Part shown: piece after piece, positions 43,672-53,230 of the stretch | How positions within the stretch are numbered: position 1 is the first letter of the stretch | Layout: every line of letters begins with the position of its first letter | Assembly (NCBI GenBank): GCA_023426245.1 | Contig: JAFABB010000002.1 | Coordinates: 62,001 to 126,000, forward strand | Reading direction: 5' to 3' | Length of the DNA stretch: 64,000 nucleotides | Source: Bacillota bacterium | GTDB lineage: Bacteria; Bacillota; UBA4882; UBA8346 | Position numbers and translations under genes: made by a program | Notes under the pieces: generated by a model | Told to the model about the DNA's origin: nothing | The model's input: only the letters and a program-made list of their open reading frames with translations | The model's database searches: none

Positions 43672-45114
43672 CTAAGAAATTTTTTTTTGAGGTTCAAACT
43701 GTTTTTTAGCAGCCAAGAAATCAGGCAAATTCTTGACGATATGCCAGATCGAATGCCGATGCTGCCATATACGTTTGTTGAATTTGCGCAGCCATGCTTT
43801 ACTCGTATAAAAGCGTTTGACATGTTCATTGTAAAGTTGATCGAGTACCGCCTTGGAACCAATAGTTTTTGGGATAAAAACAAAATTGAGACAATTCATT
43901 TGTTCCCAATCTTCCTCCAAAGCACCTTCTTCCCGGATGGTTCTCCATAAAGGGGCTCCTGGAAATGGAGTAAATTTAGCCATATTCATATCATCAAGCC
44001 CCAATGAAATCACAAAATCGCTGGTCCAACGAATGGATTCTTCGGTTTCACCCGGCAGCCCCATCATAAACAGGCCTTTGGCCCGAAGACCCGCCGCCTG
44101 AATCCGGGCGACCGTATCCCGAACTGCCTCAACCGTTACGCCAGCCTTATGTTTCTTCAAAAGTTCAGGGTCGGCTGATTCGATACCGAGAGACACCATG
44201 AGACACCCGGCGTCTCTCAACATTTTCAGCAGTTTATCCGGTGCAAATCCCACCCGTAGAGCGCAATTAAATTGGATGTCAATTGGATTTTTGATGAGCA
44301 TATCACAAAGTTCAACAATGCGCTTTTCATCCGTTGTGAAAAGATCATCGTAGATATTCACATGTCGAATACCAAATTTTTGATGAAGATGTTTGAGATG
44401 ATTGTAGATATATTGCGCAGAATTATAACGAAAGCCTTTTTTGAAAACCGAGCGATCACAATATGAACATTGAAATAGACAACCCCTACTGGTAACCATG
44501 GAAGTGCCCGGAAATTCGGCGTAACTGAATAAAGGGAGGTTATACCCTTTAGGAAAACCCTTTAACTTTTCATAAGCCGGAAAGGGCAAGATATCCAAAT
44601 CAGGAATCATTTCCCTTGGGGAATTTTCCACGATTTCATTTTGATTCCGCCAAACAAGTCCTTTAATTTCGGCCGGGCTTTTTTCAAGAACCAGTTCTGC
44701 GAGGGTTATTTCTCCTTCCCCTTGAATCAAAAAGTCAAAAGCGGGATAATCTTTGAGTAAAACCCCTCCCAGCGAAGAACAATGGACCCCGCCACATATC
44801 GTAACCACCTTGGGGTTAATCTCTTTCAGGGCGGCTGCCATTCTGGCGGCATCGGGAAATGAGGAAGTGGTGGCTGAAAAACCAATAAAATCTGCATGAT
44901 AGTCTAAGATTTCATGAATATTCGTTTGAAAATCCGGTGAAGCATGAGGCCCCAAACAATCATGAATGAAAACTTCGTGGCCTTCCTTCAAAAGCCAGGC
45001 TGCTATGGAAAGAATTCCATGGGGAACCATCCGGTTTGCCGAAGCAACAATATCTCTACTGCCCTTAAGCCAATTAGAGCCTCGGGGGTGAACCAAAACA
45101 ATTCGCCGTTTCAT
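43672..45114 (-). CDS. B12-binding radical SAM protein
   Basis: 480 aa. N-terminal cobalamin-binding fold (1-150: LVHPRG..., IHDC..., FIGFSATTSSFPDAARMAAALKEINPKVVTICGGVHCS), then the radical SAM domain with C212, C216 and C219 in RGCLFQCSYCDRS, and YDDLFTTDEKRIVELCDML. Class B-like enzymes methylate unactivated carbons or do other C-C chemistry on lipids and polyketides; ladderane and hopanoid pathways use relatives. C-terminal 70 residues are basic. Separated from GT2 by 165 bp with no obvious terminator. Confidence 0.92.
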   Translation of the reverse strand: MKRRIVLVHPRGSNWLKGSRDIVASANRMVPHGILSIAAWLLKEGHEVFIHDCLGPHASPDFQTNIHEILDYHADFIGFSATTSSFPDAARMAAALKEINPKVVTICGGVHCSSLGGVLLKDYPAFDFLIQGEGEITLAELVLEKSPAEIKGLVWRNQNEIVENSPREMIPDLDILPFPAYEKLKGFPKGYNLPLFSYAEFPGTSMVTSRGCLFQCSYCDRSVFKKGFRYNSAQYIYNHLKHLHQKFGIRHVNIYDDLFTTDEKRIVELCDMLIKNPIDIQFNCALRVGFAPDKLLKMLRDAGCLMVSLGIESADPELLKKHKAGVTVEAVRDTVARIQAAGLRAKGLFMMGLPGETEESIRWTSDFVISLGLDDMNMAKFTPFPGAPLWRTIREEGALEEDWEQMNCLNFVFIPKTIGSKAVLDQLYNEHVKRFYTSKAWLRKFNKRIWQHRHSIWHIVKNLPDFLAAKKQFEPQKKIS

Positions 45115-45279
45115 TGCTAGTCGCCTGCTTTCCAGCTATCGTTATGAGCTCTATCGAAATCAATTTTCATAATATTATTTCATAATTATCACAGAAAATT
45201 CCAATTATTAATATATCATTAATCCTCAATAAATTCAACGACTGGTATCTATCTAGTAAAATAACACTCTATTTTACAT

Positions 45280-46050
45280 TTATTCACGGTGGGGATTATT
45301 CTTCAAAATGGAATATAAAAGGCGTTTGGGAAGGATATAGACAATTGTTATAAAAACAAGGACCGTATTGAGAATACTAATTCTGAAATTATCTTGAAAT
45401 CCTTTAAAATGAGTCACTCGTTCTTCCGGAGCAGGGTAATATACCTGAATTGTCGCAATTTCCACCGGATAATCGTGCCATACCCAACGAACAAGTGATT
45501 CTAGTTCAAAATCATATTTTCGGGTGAAAAAATGCATCCGGTTCATGGCAGCAACTGTATAAAGCCTGAATCCTGATTGTGTATCCACAAGATCCCGTCC
45601 AGTTTCCATTCTGACCCAAAAATTAGAAAATTTTCGGCCAAATAAACTCTTTTTGGGTATACGTTGATCGGTCATATCCCGATTCCCAATAATCAAGATA
45701 TTCCCCCCTGACTTTACTTTTTCTAAAAGTTTAGGTATTTCAGAGGCCAGATGCTGTCCATCCGAATCGCAGGTTATCGCGTAATCGTATCCCAATTCTT
45801 CAGCTTTTTTCAATCCCTTCCGCAAGGCAACCCCTTTGCCCTGATTTTTAGAATAAGAAATAATATGGACTTTGTTTTGGAAACGTTCTAAAATATTTGC
45901 AGTATTATCGTTACTTCCGTCATTTACCACAATGATATCAGGAGTATACTCAAGCACTGACAAAATTACTTTTTCAAGTGTTTGATCATTGTTATATGTG
46001 GGAATCAATACACAATATTTCATAGTATGAATGACTCTCTTTTTTTCCAT
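45280..46050 (-). CDS. GT2 family glycosyltransferase with C-terminal membrane helix
   Basis: 256 aa from ATG 46050, 9 nt after AAGGAG. GT-A fold: VLIPTYNNDQTLEKVILSVLEYTPDIIVVNDGSNDNT, YAITCDSDGQH (DxD equivalent) and RDLVDTQSGFRLY. C-terminal hydrophobic segment (ISILNTVLVFITIVYILPKRLLYSIL). DPMS/PGLT-like, probably loads a sugar on a lipid carrier or directly on the cluster lipid. Aryl polyene clusters also carry a GT2. Confidence 0.9.
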   Translation of the reverse strand: MEKKRVIHTMKYCVLIPTYNNDQTLEKVILSVLEYTPDIIVVNDGSNDNTANILERFQNKVHIISYSKNQGKGVALRKGLKKAEELGYDYAITCDSDGQHLASEIPKLLEKVKSGGNILIIGNRDMTDQRIPKKSLFGRKFSNFWVRMETGRDLVDTQSGFRLYTVAAMNRMHFFTRKYDFELESLVRWVWHDYPVEIATIQVYYPAPEERVTHFKGFQDNFRISILNTVLVFITIVYILPKRLLYSILKNNPHRE

Positions 46051-46518
46051 TGTCAATTTCTCCTTATCCAGCCTTTTGAAAAAAATATTCAAAAGCTATC
46101 CCCTAAAAATAAAATGGATATTCGTTATCGGTCTATATTGTATCATTAAATGTTCGCATTTTCAGCCTTTAGTTTTCTTGCACCCAATATTTCGGGCAGA
46201 ATATTTTCATAGAGTTGTTTAGGCGATAAGCCCTGTTAACTAATAAAACGTTCTCTAAATAACTACTCAATGATTGTGAACGTTTTACTTAAGTGGAGCG
46301 TATCTTTCCCATTTCTGATTGCCATTTATTTACGATACGCTCTACTAAAGCATTCAGCACTTCGAATGTAAATTTGCCAGAGGCAGGATTTTGGGCACAA
46401 ATACCGAATGCTACTATCGGATAAATAATTGCAATAATGTTTATAATCTACCGAATTCAAATCTTTTGTGGCCATGAAGACGATTTTTATCTATATTAAA
46501 TAACGGAGGAATTTGCCA
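46051..46518. other. Divergent intergenic region
   Basis: 468 bp between divergent GT2 and BamE-like genes. Contains the GAGCGTATC inverted repeat listed separately; otherwise AT-rich DNA without a recognisable gene. Confidence 0.5.
46296..46342 (+). promoter_or_regulatory. GAGCGTATC inverted repeat (recurrent cluster motif)
   Basis: GAGCGTATC (46296-46304) and GATACGCTC (46334-46342) are a perfect 9-bp inverted pair, 29 bp apart, between divergent genes. The same nonamer occurs at 53013 and 60253. Upstream GAAC (46278-46281) lies 17 nt before the CGTA, which by itself resembles an ECF-sigma promoter, but the other copies lack this -35. Confidence 0.5.
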
Positions 46519-47091
46519 ATGAATACTTTATTGAAAAAAAATTCAACTCTCTTGATTGTGTTTGGCATACTGGGACTGGCAACATTATTCACAATCTCAC
46601 CGATTTACGGTGCAAATACAATTATGGCAGCCAAAGGGGACACTTTCTATACCCAATTTAGCTTATATTACGAAAAAAATTGCCATCAGACCACCAATTA
46701 CCGAAAAGGGGTTTTGGTTCCTATCAACACAGCAGTAAAATTCATTAAAATATCGTATAGAAGTATCTTCGTAACACTTCCAAATGGTCAAGAACTCGAA
46801 ATCAGAAACATTGAACAATACTCCGGGGAAACAATAGATAAAATCTTCAGCCGCACATTTGCGACAAATCCCGCCGATTTATCAGTTTTCACTAAAGATG
46901 AAAGAGAATCTATTTTACTCGGTGAAGTAAAAGAGGGAATGAGAAAAACTGCGGTAATTGCGGCCTTGGGTTATTCTCCTAAACATAAAACCCCAAATTT
47001 AGAAATCGACCAGTGGCAATATTGGAACAATCGTTTTAATACCTTTATTCTATATTTCGAAAATGGAAAGGTCAGCCAGATTCAGGATTAA
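46519..47091 (+). CDS. Secreted BamE/SmpA-like protein
   Basis: 190 aa from ATG 46519, 9 nt after GGAGG. Signal peptide (KKNSTLLIVFGILGLATLFTISPIYG). C-terminal 50 residues follow the BamE pattern: EVKEGMRKTAVIAALGYSPKH...QWQYWNNRFNTFILYFENGKVSQI. The N-terminal part (TIMAAKGDTFYTQFSLYYEKN) is a separate beta domain. Likely periplasmic; no lipobox. Followed by a strong palindromic terminator. Confidence 0.7.
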   Translation: MNTLLKKNSTLLIVFGILGLATLFTISPIYGANTIMAAKGDTFYTQFSLYYEKNCHQTTNYRKGVLVPINTAVKFIKISYRSIFVTLPNGQELEIRNIEQYSGETIDKIFSRTFATNPADLSVFTKDERESILLGEVKEGMRKTAVIAALGYSPKHKTPNLEIDQWQYWNNRFNTFILYFENGKVSQIQD

Positions 47092-47117
47092 ATCATTATT
47101 GGAACGAATTGCTTAAT

Positions 47118-47159
47118 TTTAAAAAACGATTATATTATATAATATAATCGTTTTTTAAA
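47118..47159 (+). terminator. Perfectly palindromic bidirectional terminator
   Basis: A 42-bp perfect palindrome: A6 CGATTATATTA, TA, TAATATAATCG T6, extended by TTT and AAA outside. It forms a 20-bp stem with a T run on either strand. Confidence 0.75.
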
Positions 47160-47239
47160 TGATTCTCATTTTTAACAGCTACAACTAAAATTCAACCGGA
47201 AAACACAAATCAACAACCTTTCAAAAAGGAACTTTCCAA

Positions 47240-48472
47240 ATGAAATTTTTACTAATCCCCGAAAATAATTCCTTATCGCATATCGCAAAGTGTTTGGCTC
47301 TTGCGGATGATTTGAAATCAACCGGACATGAAGTCCATATCGCCATCAGCCGGAAACATTTTGGTTTCGTAAATAATTTAGATATATGCGCGCACGCGCG
47401 CGTCCATATCTTATCGGATATCCAGGAAACGGATGGCGGAGGTTTTCCTTCGTTTAAATGGTTTTCAAATATAGAAACCATCATTCGCTGTATTCAAGAA
47501 GAAATCGATTTAATGAAACAAATTAAACCCGATAGAGTTCTCGGTGTTTTCCGGTTTACACTCCATGCCTCATCACAAATCGCGAAAGTTCCTTATGATT
47601 CATTGATCTGTGGCTGTATGATTCCTGATTGTCATGAAGCGCTGGGGTTTTCAATAAATGAAAACGGTTCTGAGATTCAAAGACAATTGATAGATAACTT
47701 TTTTAGATTTGCCGGAAAAAAATTCAGCCTGGCATTGCGCGAGTTTGACTTACCCCTCATTGAAGACGTCCGGATGGCTCTAAAGGGAGAACGTACATTT
47801 CTATGGGATTTCCCGGAATTTTTGCCCCTCCAAAAAACACCGGATCTTATTCATGTTGGCCCGATATCCTTCGAGCGCTGGCCTTATGACCCGGTTCCCC
47901 TAGAGCCAATTTTAGAGTCCCAAAAACCACTGGCTGTCATCTCATTCGGGACTTGTGTAACGGATAATGCCACTGTTTCCAGAATAGCAAGAATCCTTCT
48001 GGAATTAGAATACAAAGTCATTGTGGCGGCCGGTGGACAAAGCGAAATGACGGATTTCGGAAATTTGGACCCGCGGATCAATGTTTTGAATTTTGCTCCC
48101 CTGCATCAAATATTTCCATACACATCCCTATTAATAACCCATGGTGGTCAAATGACTGTTTTTGAAGCGCTCCAAAATGAAATCCCTGTACTGGTAATGC
48201 CTCTCCAACCGGAACAAGCCCATAATGGTGTATGCCTCGAAAGAATTGGTTGCGGTGCCCGTTTGATACCTTCTACTCATTTTACAGGTGTTCCTGAAGA
48301 TTATATTCAGGCTTTCAACCAAACGACGGACGAACAAATCAAAGCCAAAATTCACGGACTTATAACAAACAGGAACGTCAAAGAGAATTTAACTAAAATA
48401 AAAAAGGCCCTTGAACACTATCAAGGAGCAAAAGCTTTGGCCGATTTTCTTAGAGGAGAAAAAATTCGATGA
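47240..48472 (+). CDS. GT1 family glycosyltransferase (UGT/MGT type)
   Basis: 410 aa GT-B enzyme. N-terminal acceptor domain starting FLLIPENNSLSHIAKCLALADDLKSTGHEVHIAIS; C-terminal donor domain with AVISFGTC near 235 and THGGQMTVFEAL...LQPEQAHNGVCLERIGCGARL (UGT signature, donor-binding HxxG). A GC element adds in-frame codons at residues 50-54 (DICAHARVHI). Glycosylates a lipophilic acceptor, presumably the cluster product. Its stop overlaps the next start (ATGA). Confidence 0.9.
   Translation: MKFLLIPENNSLSHIAKCLALADDLKSTGHEVHIAISRKHFGFVNNLDICAHARVHILSDIQETDGGGFPSFKWFSNIETIIRCIQEEIDLMKQIKPDRVLGVFRFTLHASSQIAKVPYDSLICGCMIPDCHEALGFSINENGSEIQRQLIDNFFRFAGKKFSLALREFDLPLIEDVRMALKGERTFLWDFPEFLPLQKTPDLIHVGPISFERWPYDPVPLEPILESQKPLAVISFGTCVTDNATVSRIARILLELEYKVIVAAGGQSEMTDFGNLDPRINVLNFAPLHQIFPYTSLLITHGGQMTVFEALQNEIPVLVMPLQPEQAHNGVCLERIGCGARLIPSTHFTGVPEDYIQAFNQTTDEQIKAKIHGLITNRNVKENLTKIKKALEHYQGAKALADFLRGEKIR
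47388..47403 (+). repeat. GC-alternating mini-hairpin element, copy 3 (inside a gene, in frame)
   Basis: GCGCGCACGCGCGCGT between GATATAT and CCATATC in otherwise AT-rich codons. Folds as GCGC-GCAC-GCGC. An insertion of 12 or 15 nt would keep the frame; the exact borders are ambiguous. Confidence 0.55.
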
Positions 48473-50253
48473 AACTGGGCATCATACTTGTTCATGGCTA
48501 TAGCGGTTCCTCTCAAGATTTGCAACCTCTGGCGGACATGTTGAAACAAGATTTCGGACCCGATTCGGTCGACAACCTTTGCCTTCCCGGCCACGAAAGA
48601 AGCTTCCAAGGAGAAAAGGCCCCCGAATTTGATGAAGATACTTTTATCAAATCCATATCTGATTCTTTCAATATTTATCAAAATGAAGGTCGCAAAGTAA
48701 TTGTCATCGGGCATTCTACCGGCGGAAGCTTAGTTCTGGCTGCTCTTCAAAAGTTCGCTCTGATTCCGGATTTGTTGATTTTACTTGCAGTCCCCCACCA
48801 AATTAACAAAAGTTATTTCAAGAGGTGGGAATTACACCAAACCGGCAAAAAAACTGTTTCAATGGTTGACGTAGCCTTAATGGTGAAACTCATTAACAAA
48901 GTCGGGCAGATTCGGTTTCGTAATCAATTTCCAACCTTAATCATCCATGGTGAAAACGATCAACTGGTTTTATGCGAGGAAACTCAATCCTGGTCGGAAA
49001 ATTTCCCAAGAATCCCCCGAACCGTTACCTTTCCTGAAGTTGAACATAATATTTTTCATAGTACTAACGGCCATTTAGCGGCTGATCTGATCCGAAGAGC
49101 CATAACGGATATCGCCATCTCCGCTGATCACGATTCCAAAGCTCTTTATTCTATTGTTAAGGTTGAACCTGGCCTAAAACGCTTTCTAGAAGTTGCCACG
49201 TATTGCCGAACCCATATCACCCTATGCCCAAGCGGTCAACGAGTGCTTGAAAACCAGCCGGAACGAATACCTATTGCAAAAACCGATCCAGTCATCGCTA
49301 ATATTGAGATTACAACTTATTGTAATCTCAACTGCCAATTTTGCGCCCGTTCTGAGCTGAACAAAAAGAACAGAAATATGTCGTTCCAATCGTTCCGCAA
49401 TATTCTGGCTTTGCTGCCCAATACGTATAAAATTGTACTGGTCGGTTTAGGGGAGCCTCTGCTACACCCGGAGATAATCAAATTTATAATATATGCAAAA
49501 TCCCAAGGCCGAAAGGTAGGCATCGTCACCAACGCGATGTTGCTTACTCCGGATGTCTCGTTACAACTACTGGAGGCTGGATTGGATTCCATCGCCTTTA
49601 GCATTGACGGATACAATGATATCGTTTCATCACAGGTTCGTAAAGGAACCGATTTTAAAAAAGTCATTCAAAACATCAAGGAATTTGTTAGAATTGCTGA
49701 TTCGACCCCAAAAAATCCATTGTATTCGGTTTCCAAAGCTGTTTTTTCAGCTGTTTCCATTGATACGGTCGCTCATTTCAATGATTTGATTGACTGTGTA
49801 TCGGACCTGGGGGCTGACGTATTGATGTTGTCCGATATTAATTTCAAGGCAAATCTGAAACATACCCTTTGGCAAAACGTTAGTCCCGAAGTTGAAGAAA
49901 CAGTCCGTAAGGGGGTTTCTTATGCCTTTTCCAAAAATCTACCGGTATTGTCTGTGCATGGTCTTGAAGAATTCGGCCTTGAAAAAAGGTACCAGGATTT
50001 CTTGATGATCCCCCCCGCTCAACTCTATCACCGTTCCCCCAGTCATCGATGGTGTTTTTCTCCTTGGCAAACCATTCCTGTCGGTGTGGAAGGAAATATT
50101 ACTTTATGTGATTGTCAACCAAATTTCATCGTGGGAAATCTCCTGAAAAATAATTTTTCGGAAATTTGGAATGGAAAAGTTTTGCAAAAATACCGCACGG
50201 AAATGATAAGCCAAGATCCCCCTGAAGCTTGTAAAATATGTCCTCGTTTTTGA
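48469..50253 (+). CDS. Alpha/beta hydrolase fused to a radical SAM/SPASM domain
   Basis: 594 aa, one continuous frame. Residues 1-215 are an esterase-like alpha/beta hydrolase: ILVHGYSGSSQDL (oxyanion region), nucleophile Ser83 in GHSTGGS, Asp164 in GENDQLV and His193 in VEHNIF, a complete triad. Residues about 270-594 are radical SAM: C285, C289 and C292 in TYCNLNCQFCARS, GLGEPLLHPEII, and a SPASM-like C-terminal set (CFSPWQTIPVG, CDCQP, CKICPRF) for extra clusters. Such fusions are not familiar to me. It could release or transacylate a chain and then act on it radically. Translationally coupled to the GT1 gene. Confidence 0.9.
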   Translation: MKLGIILVHGYSGSSQDLQPLADMLKQDFGPDSVDNLCLPGHERSFQGEKAPEFDEDTFIKSISDSFNIYQNEGRKVIVIGHSTGGSLVLAALQKFALIPDLLILLAVPHQINKSYFKRWELHQTGKKTVSMVDVALMVKLINKVGQIRFRNQFPTLIIHGENDQLVLCEETQSWSENFPRIPRTVTFPEVEHNIFHSTNGHLAADLIRRAITDIAISADHDSKALYSIVKVEPGLKRFLEVATYCRTHITLCPSGQRVLENQPERIPIAKTDPVIANIEITTYCNLNCQFCARSELNKKNRNMSFQSFRNILALLPNTYKIVLVGLGEPLLHPEIIKFIIYAKSQGRKVGIVTNAMLLTPDVSLQLLEAGLDSIAFSIDGYNDIVSSQVRKGTDFKKVIQNIKEFVRIADSTPKNPLYSVSKAVFSAVSIDTVAHFNDLIDCVSDLGADVLMLSDINFKANLKHTLWQNVSPEVEETVRKGVSYAFSKNLPVLSVHGLEEFGLEKRYQDFLMIPPAQLYHRSPSHRWCFSPWQTIPVGVEGNITLCDCQPNFIVGNLLKNNFSEIWNGKVLQKYRTEMISQDPPEACKICPRF

Positions 50254-50560
50254 CCAGGATTTTTAGAATTAAAACAGGATTCCCCCGATTTCTCAGGGAC
50301 AAATACTCTGCTTTATGAAACGAAGCGATTGGAATAATACATTATCGATGTATTTACCGTAAAACGAATTTTTGTGGGTCGGGAAAATTATTTTGTTGGA
50401 AGAAAAATGTTTCGGGTGGTAAAAATTTACTCCTAGAAAAGACTATTTTTATAAAAGAAACTATTATTTCTGTCCTGGAAAAAATTATTTCTGGGACTCA
50501 ATGAATCCTACGGACGACAGAATGAATCAATCGAGGTCGGTGTTGCAGTACTTTGGCTAC
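50254..50560. other. Convergent intergenic region, no gene seen
   Basis: 307 bp between convergent genes. Direct TTATTTCTG repeats are present but no clear hairpin with a T run. Confidence 0.4.
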
Positions 50561-51556
50561 TTAAGCATAGGTTTCATAATAAAACAGATCTTTATTCTCC
50601 GATACACTATAGCATCTAATTTTTTCATCATTACCTATTTCTTGAATCCCATAAAGACCTTTCGAACTGTCAACTATCGGAAATCTATGGCTGTTCGCAC
50701 AGATTAACGCTAAAGCTAAATCAAATGCGGCGGCACTGGGATAGAAGCCGCGCAAGAGCCCTGGTAAACAGGCCTGGTTTTTCGAGGCATGATTTAAAAA
50801 CAAAGCAGGAGTTTGACGTTCATGCCAGACCGAATAAATAATTTTTTGGTCCCGGGTTTGGGGCAATGATTTGAGGTAGCCGCACTCAATCCGGCCATAT
50901 TTCGCTGTTTTATCTCCACTGACCAAAAAAGTAGTCCAGCCTTCACAATCCGGCAGTAATCCCGAAGTTGAACGGAAATGAGAATCTACATTCAGAAAAC
51001 CATCATCAAAATAAGACGTATATTCATCTCCAATACCTACCAATACATAATCCACCGCTCCGCTTTCCAGCCATAACGAGGCCGTTAATAACGAATTATA
51101 TAAAGTATCCATGCCGCAGGTGTGTGATAAGGTAGGCCCCTGAATTCCGTAAGCCAAAGAAAGATAGGTAGCGGAAGTATTAAAAACGGAACCGGAAAAA
51201 CTAGTCGGTGAAAGCTGGTTATCGCCAAAATCGATTAAATCATCAAAGGCTTGGAGTCCTGAAATGATGGGACCATAAACCGACCCTTGAATAATCCCGA
51301 CCGCTTTTCCCGTTAAATTGAAACCGGAATCTTTGATGGCTTTGCCAGCGGACAAAAGGGATATCTTGGAAAAATGACTCATCCGCCTGAGTAATTGCTG
51401 GGTAATATTAAAATCCGCCGGAATATCAATCGGCAGACTGTGGCCATTGGGCAAACATCTTGGATCGATTGGATTGCTGTTTTCGAATAATTCTTTTAGA
51501 TTATCTTGATCTCCAATTCTGGAGACCATTCCCAACCCGTTTACAGACATATTCAT
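50561..51556 (-). CDS. Degenerate ketosynthase / chain-length-factor-like protein
   Basis: 331 aa from ATG 51556 (AAGGAG 6 nt upstream, ATGA overlap with the ketosynthase). N-terminal half keeps the ketosynthase fold (VNGLGMVSRIG, GPTLSHTCGMDTLYNS with a Cys at the nucleophile position, VDYVLVGIGDEY). The C-terminal half lacks HGTGT and GH(S/T)LGA motifs, so both active-site His are missing. It should pair with the upstream KS as in KS/CLF heterodimers of type II polyketide and aryl polyene systems, where the partner sets chain length. Confidence 0.85.
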   Translation of the reverse strand: MNMSVNGLGMVSRIGDQDNLKELFENSNPIDPRCLPNGHSLPIDIPADFNITQQLLRRMSHFSKISLLSAGKAIKDSGFNLTGKAVGIIQGSVYGPIISGLQAFDDLIDFGDNQLSPTSFSGSVFNTSATYLSLAYGIQGPTLSHTCGMDTLYNSLLTASLWLESGAVDYVLVGIGDEYTSYFDDGFLNVDSHFRSTSGLLPDCEGWTTFLVSGDKTAKYGRIECGYLKSLPQTRDQKIIYSVWHERQTPALFLNHASKNQACLPGLLRGFYPSAAAFDLALALICANSHRFPIVDSSKGLYGIQEIGNDEKIRCYSVSENKDLFYYETYA

Positions 51557-52728
51557 GATGGTCTCCTTATCACAATCACGGAATTCACTCCGCCGAAAGC
51601 TAATGAAGATGAACAGGCATATTGTCCTGAGACTTCTTTGATTCCGTGATGCGGTACAATACCGCACTCTTCATCAAAATCTTGATAATCCGGCACTCCC
51701 GGTATTTTTTGATCCATTAAAAATTGCATTGAAAATACTACTTCTAAACCACCCGCCGCTCCCAAGGCATGCCCGGTGTATGCTTTGGTTGCAGTTATAG
51801 GTACCTCCTTGCCGAAAATTTCGGCAATAGTTTTGCCTTCGACCTTGTCATTCTCAGTTGTTCCCGTACCATGCGTGTTGATAAAAGCAATATCCTCCGG
51901 CTGGATCTTCGCCTCGCCCATGGCGTTTAAAAACGCTTTTCTTAGTCCTCGCCCCGATGGTTCCGGGGCTGTTATGTGATATGAATCGGCAACCGTGGAA
52001 TATCCTTCAATAGACCCCAGGGGTTGAACACCCCGTTTTTCAGCAGAAACTCGGCTTTCTAAAACGCAGACTCCAGCGCCTTCACCTAAATTCAAACCTT
52101 TTCTGCTTCTTGAAAATGGTTTGCAAGGTTCTTCGGAGGTGTTCATTAAGGAGATAAAACCAAGATATACCATTCTGACGATTTCGTCACACCCCCCGGC
52201 CAGAGCAATATCACATTCGCCTTTTTCAATCATTTTGGAAGCGAGGCCAATGGCATCCGTTCCGGATGCGCAGGCATTGGATAAGGTCATTGCCGGACCG
52301 GAAAGATTAAATTCTTCGAGGATTTGATGAGCGATGCTGCCGTGAAGCAAAACTTCCGAAATATAGGAAGGATCGCCTGATTTTTCAGCGCGGCACTTCC
52401 GGTAATAGTCTTCTTCATTAAAAAAGCAACCCGCCGTGGAACCCAGAAATACACCTACCCTGTACTGACACAGAGAATTTTGGTCTAGACCCGCTTGTGC
52501 CAACGCCTCGATAATGGCAACTTTGGCAAAATGAAAACTCAAATCATTCACTTGCTGTTCAAAACCATATATCTCGAAAATAGGATATTGTTTTTCTAAA
52601 TTATAGCCAATCCTCCGTGGAGGCTTGGGATTTCGCTTGCCACTGTAAATCTGTTGTATCGTCTCCGGTAGATTCCGCCCGGCACCGCTCATACATCCCA
52701 GTCCTGTAATATAAGTTTGACTGCACAC
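51553..52728 (-). CDS. Beta-ketoacyl-ACP synthase (KS of a KS/CLF pair)
   Basis: 391 aa from GTG. Full active site: Cys153 in SNACASGTDAI, His286 in NTHGTGTTEND and His320 in YTGHALGAAGG; GEGAGV and FGGVNS present. Only 1 bp separates it from the ACP gene, and it overlaps the chain-length-factor-like gene. Likely the main iterative condensing enzyme. Confidence 0.93.
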   Translation of the reverse strand: MCSQTYITGLGCMSGAGRNLPETIQQIYSGKRNPKPPRRIGYNLEKQYPIFEIYGFEQQVNDLSFHFAKVAIIEALAQAGLDQNSLCQYRVGVFLGSTAGCFFNEEDYYRKCRAEKSGDPSYISEVLLHGSIAHQILEEFNLSGPAMTLSNACASGTDAIGLASKMIEKGECDIALAGGCDEIVRMVYLGFISLMNTSEEPCKPFSRSRKGLNLGEGAGVCVLESRVSAEKRGVQPLGSIEGYSTVADSYHITAPEPSGRGLRKAFLNAMGEAKIQPEDIAFINTHGTGTTENDKVEGKTIAEIFGKEVPITATKAYTGHALGAAGGLEVVFSMQFLMDQKIPGVPDYQDFDEECGIVPHHGIKEVSGQYACSSSLAFGGVNSVIVIRRPS

Positions 52729-52729
52729 G

Positions 52730-52984
52730 TTACTTTTTCCCTAATTCGTTTTCAACAAAATCAATCAAGGTTTTCATCGACACAAAAACCCTTTTCGCCT
52801 GTTCGCTATCGACTATGGTAATTCCCATATGCTTTTTCAAAATCACAACGATTTCAACTGCGTCAAGTGAATCCAAACCTAAGCCTTCACCAAATAGGGG
52901 CATATCATCGGTAATTTCTTCCGGTTTCAGTTTCAAGTTCAATTCCTTACATAAAAGCTCCTTAAGCTTTGTAGCAGTATCCAT
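52730..52984 (-). CDS. Acyl carrier protein
   Basis: 84 aa. Attachment Ser39 in GLGLDSLDAVEIV; acidic helix II and C-terminal SMKTLIDFVENEL. Preceded by AAGGAGAG. First gene of the ACP-KS-CLF operon, with the GAGCGTATC motif ending 29 bp upstream of the ATG. Confidence 0.94.
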   Translation of the reverse strand: MDTATKLKELLCKELNLKLKPEEITDDMPLFGEGLGLDSLDAVEIVVILKKHMGITIVDSEQAKRVFVSMKTLIDFVENELGKK

Positions 52985-53012
52985 AGTTTCTCTCCTTGCA
53001 ATAAATTTTTAT

Positions 53013-53022
53013 GATACGCTCA
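53013..53022 (-). promoter_or_regulatory. TGAGCGTATC motif before the ACP-KS-CLF operon
   Basis: Minus-strand TGAGCGTATCAT overlaps a possible -10 (TATCAT) 29 bp before the ACP start. Same nonamer as at 46296, 46342 and 60253. Confidence 0.5.
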
Positions 53023-53168
53023 TTATTGAATTTGAATAATGATTGGTATAAAAACAAAGTAATGTTATAAATTAGATTTCAAATCCAAAAAGTCCTCTCT
53101 GTACGGATTTGAAATAAAAAATTAAACCGCATATCTTTAAGAATTGGGACTATCCCAAAAGTAAATTC

Positions 53169-53186
53169 GTGCGCAAGCGCACGCAC
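53169..53186 (+). repeat. GC-alternating mini-hairpin element, copy 4
   Basis: GTGCGCAAGCGCACGCAC; folds as GTGCG-CAAG-CGCAC (53169-53182). Intergenic. Confidence 0.6.
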
Positions 53187-53230
53187 GATAGAGAAATACA
53201 ATATATTGAAGTCGACATATTCGATGAAGT

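Noticed and set aside
46278..46304. ECF-sigma promoter (GAAC, 17 nt, CGTA)
   Set aside because: Fits only this copy; other GAGCGTATC copies lack the -35, so I keep the motif but not the sigma assignment.
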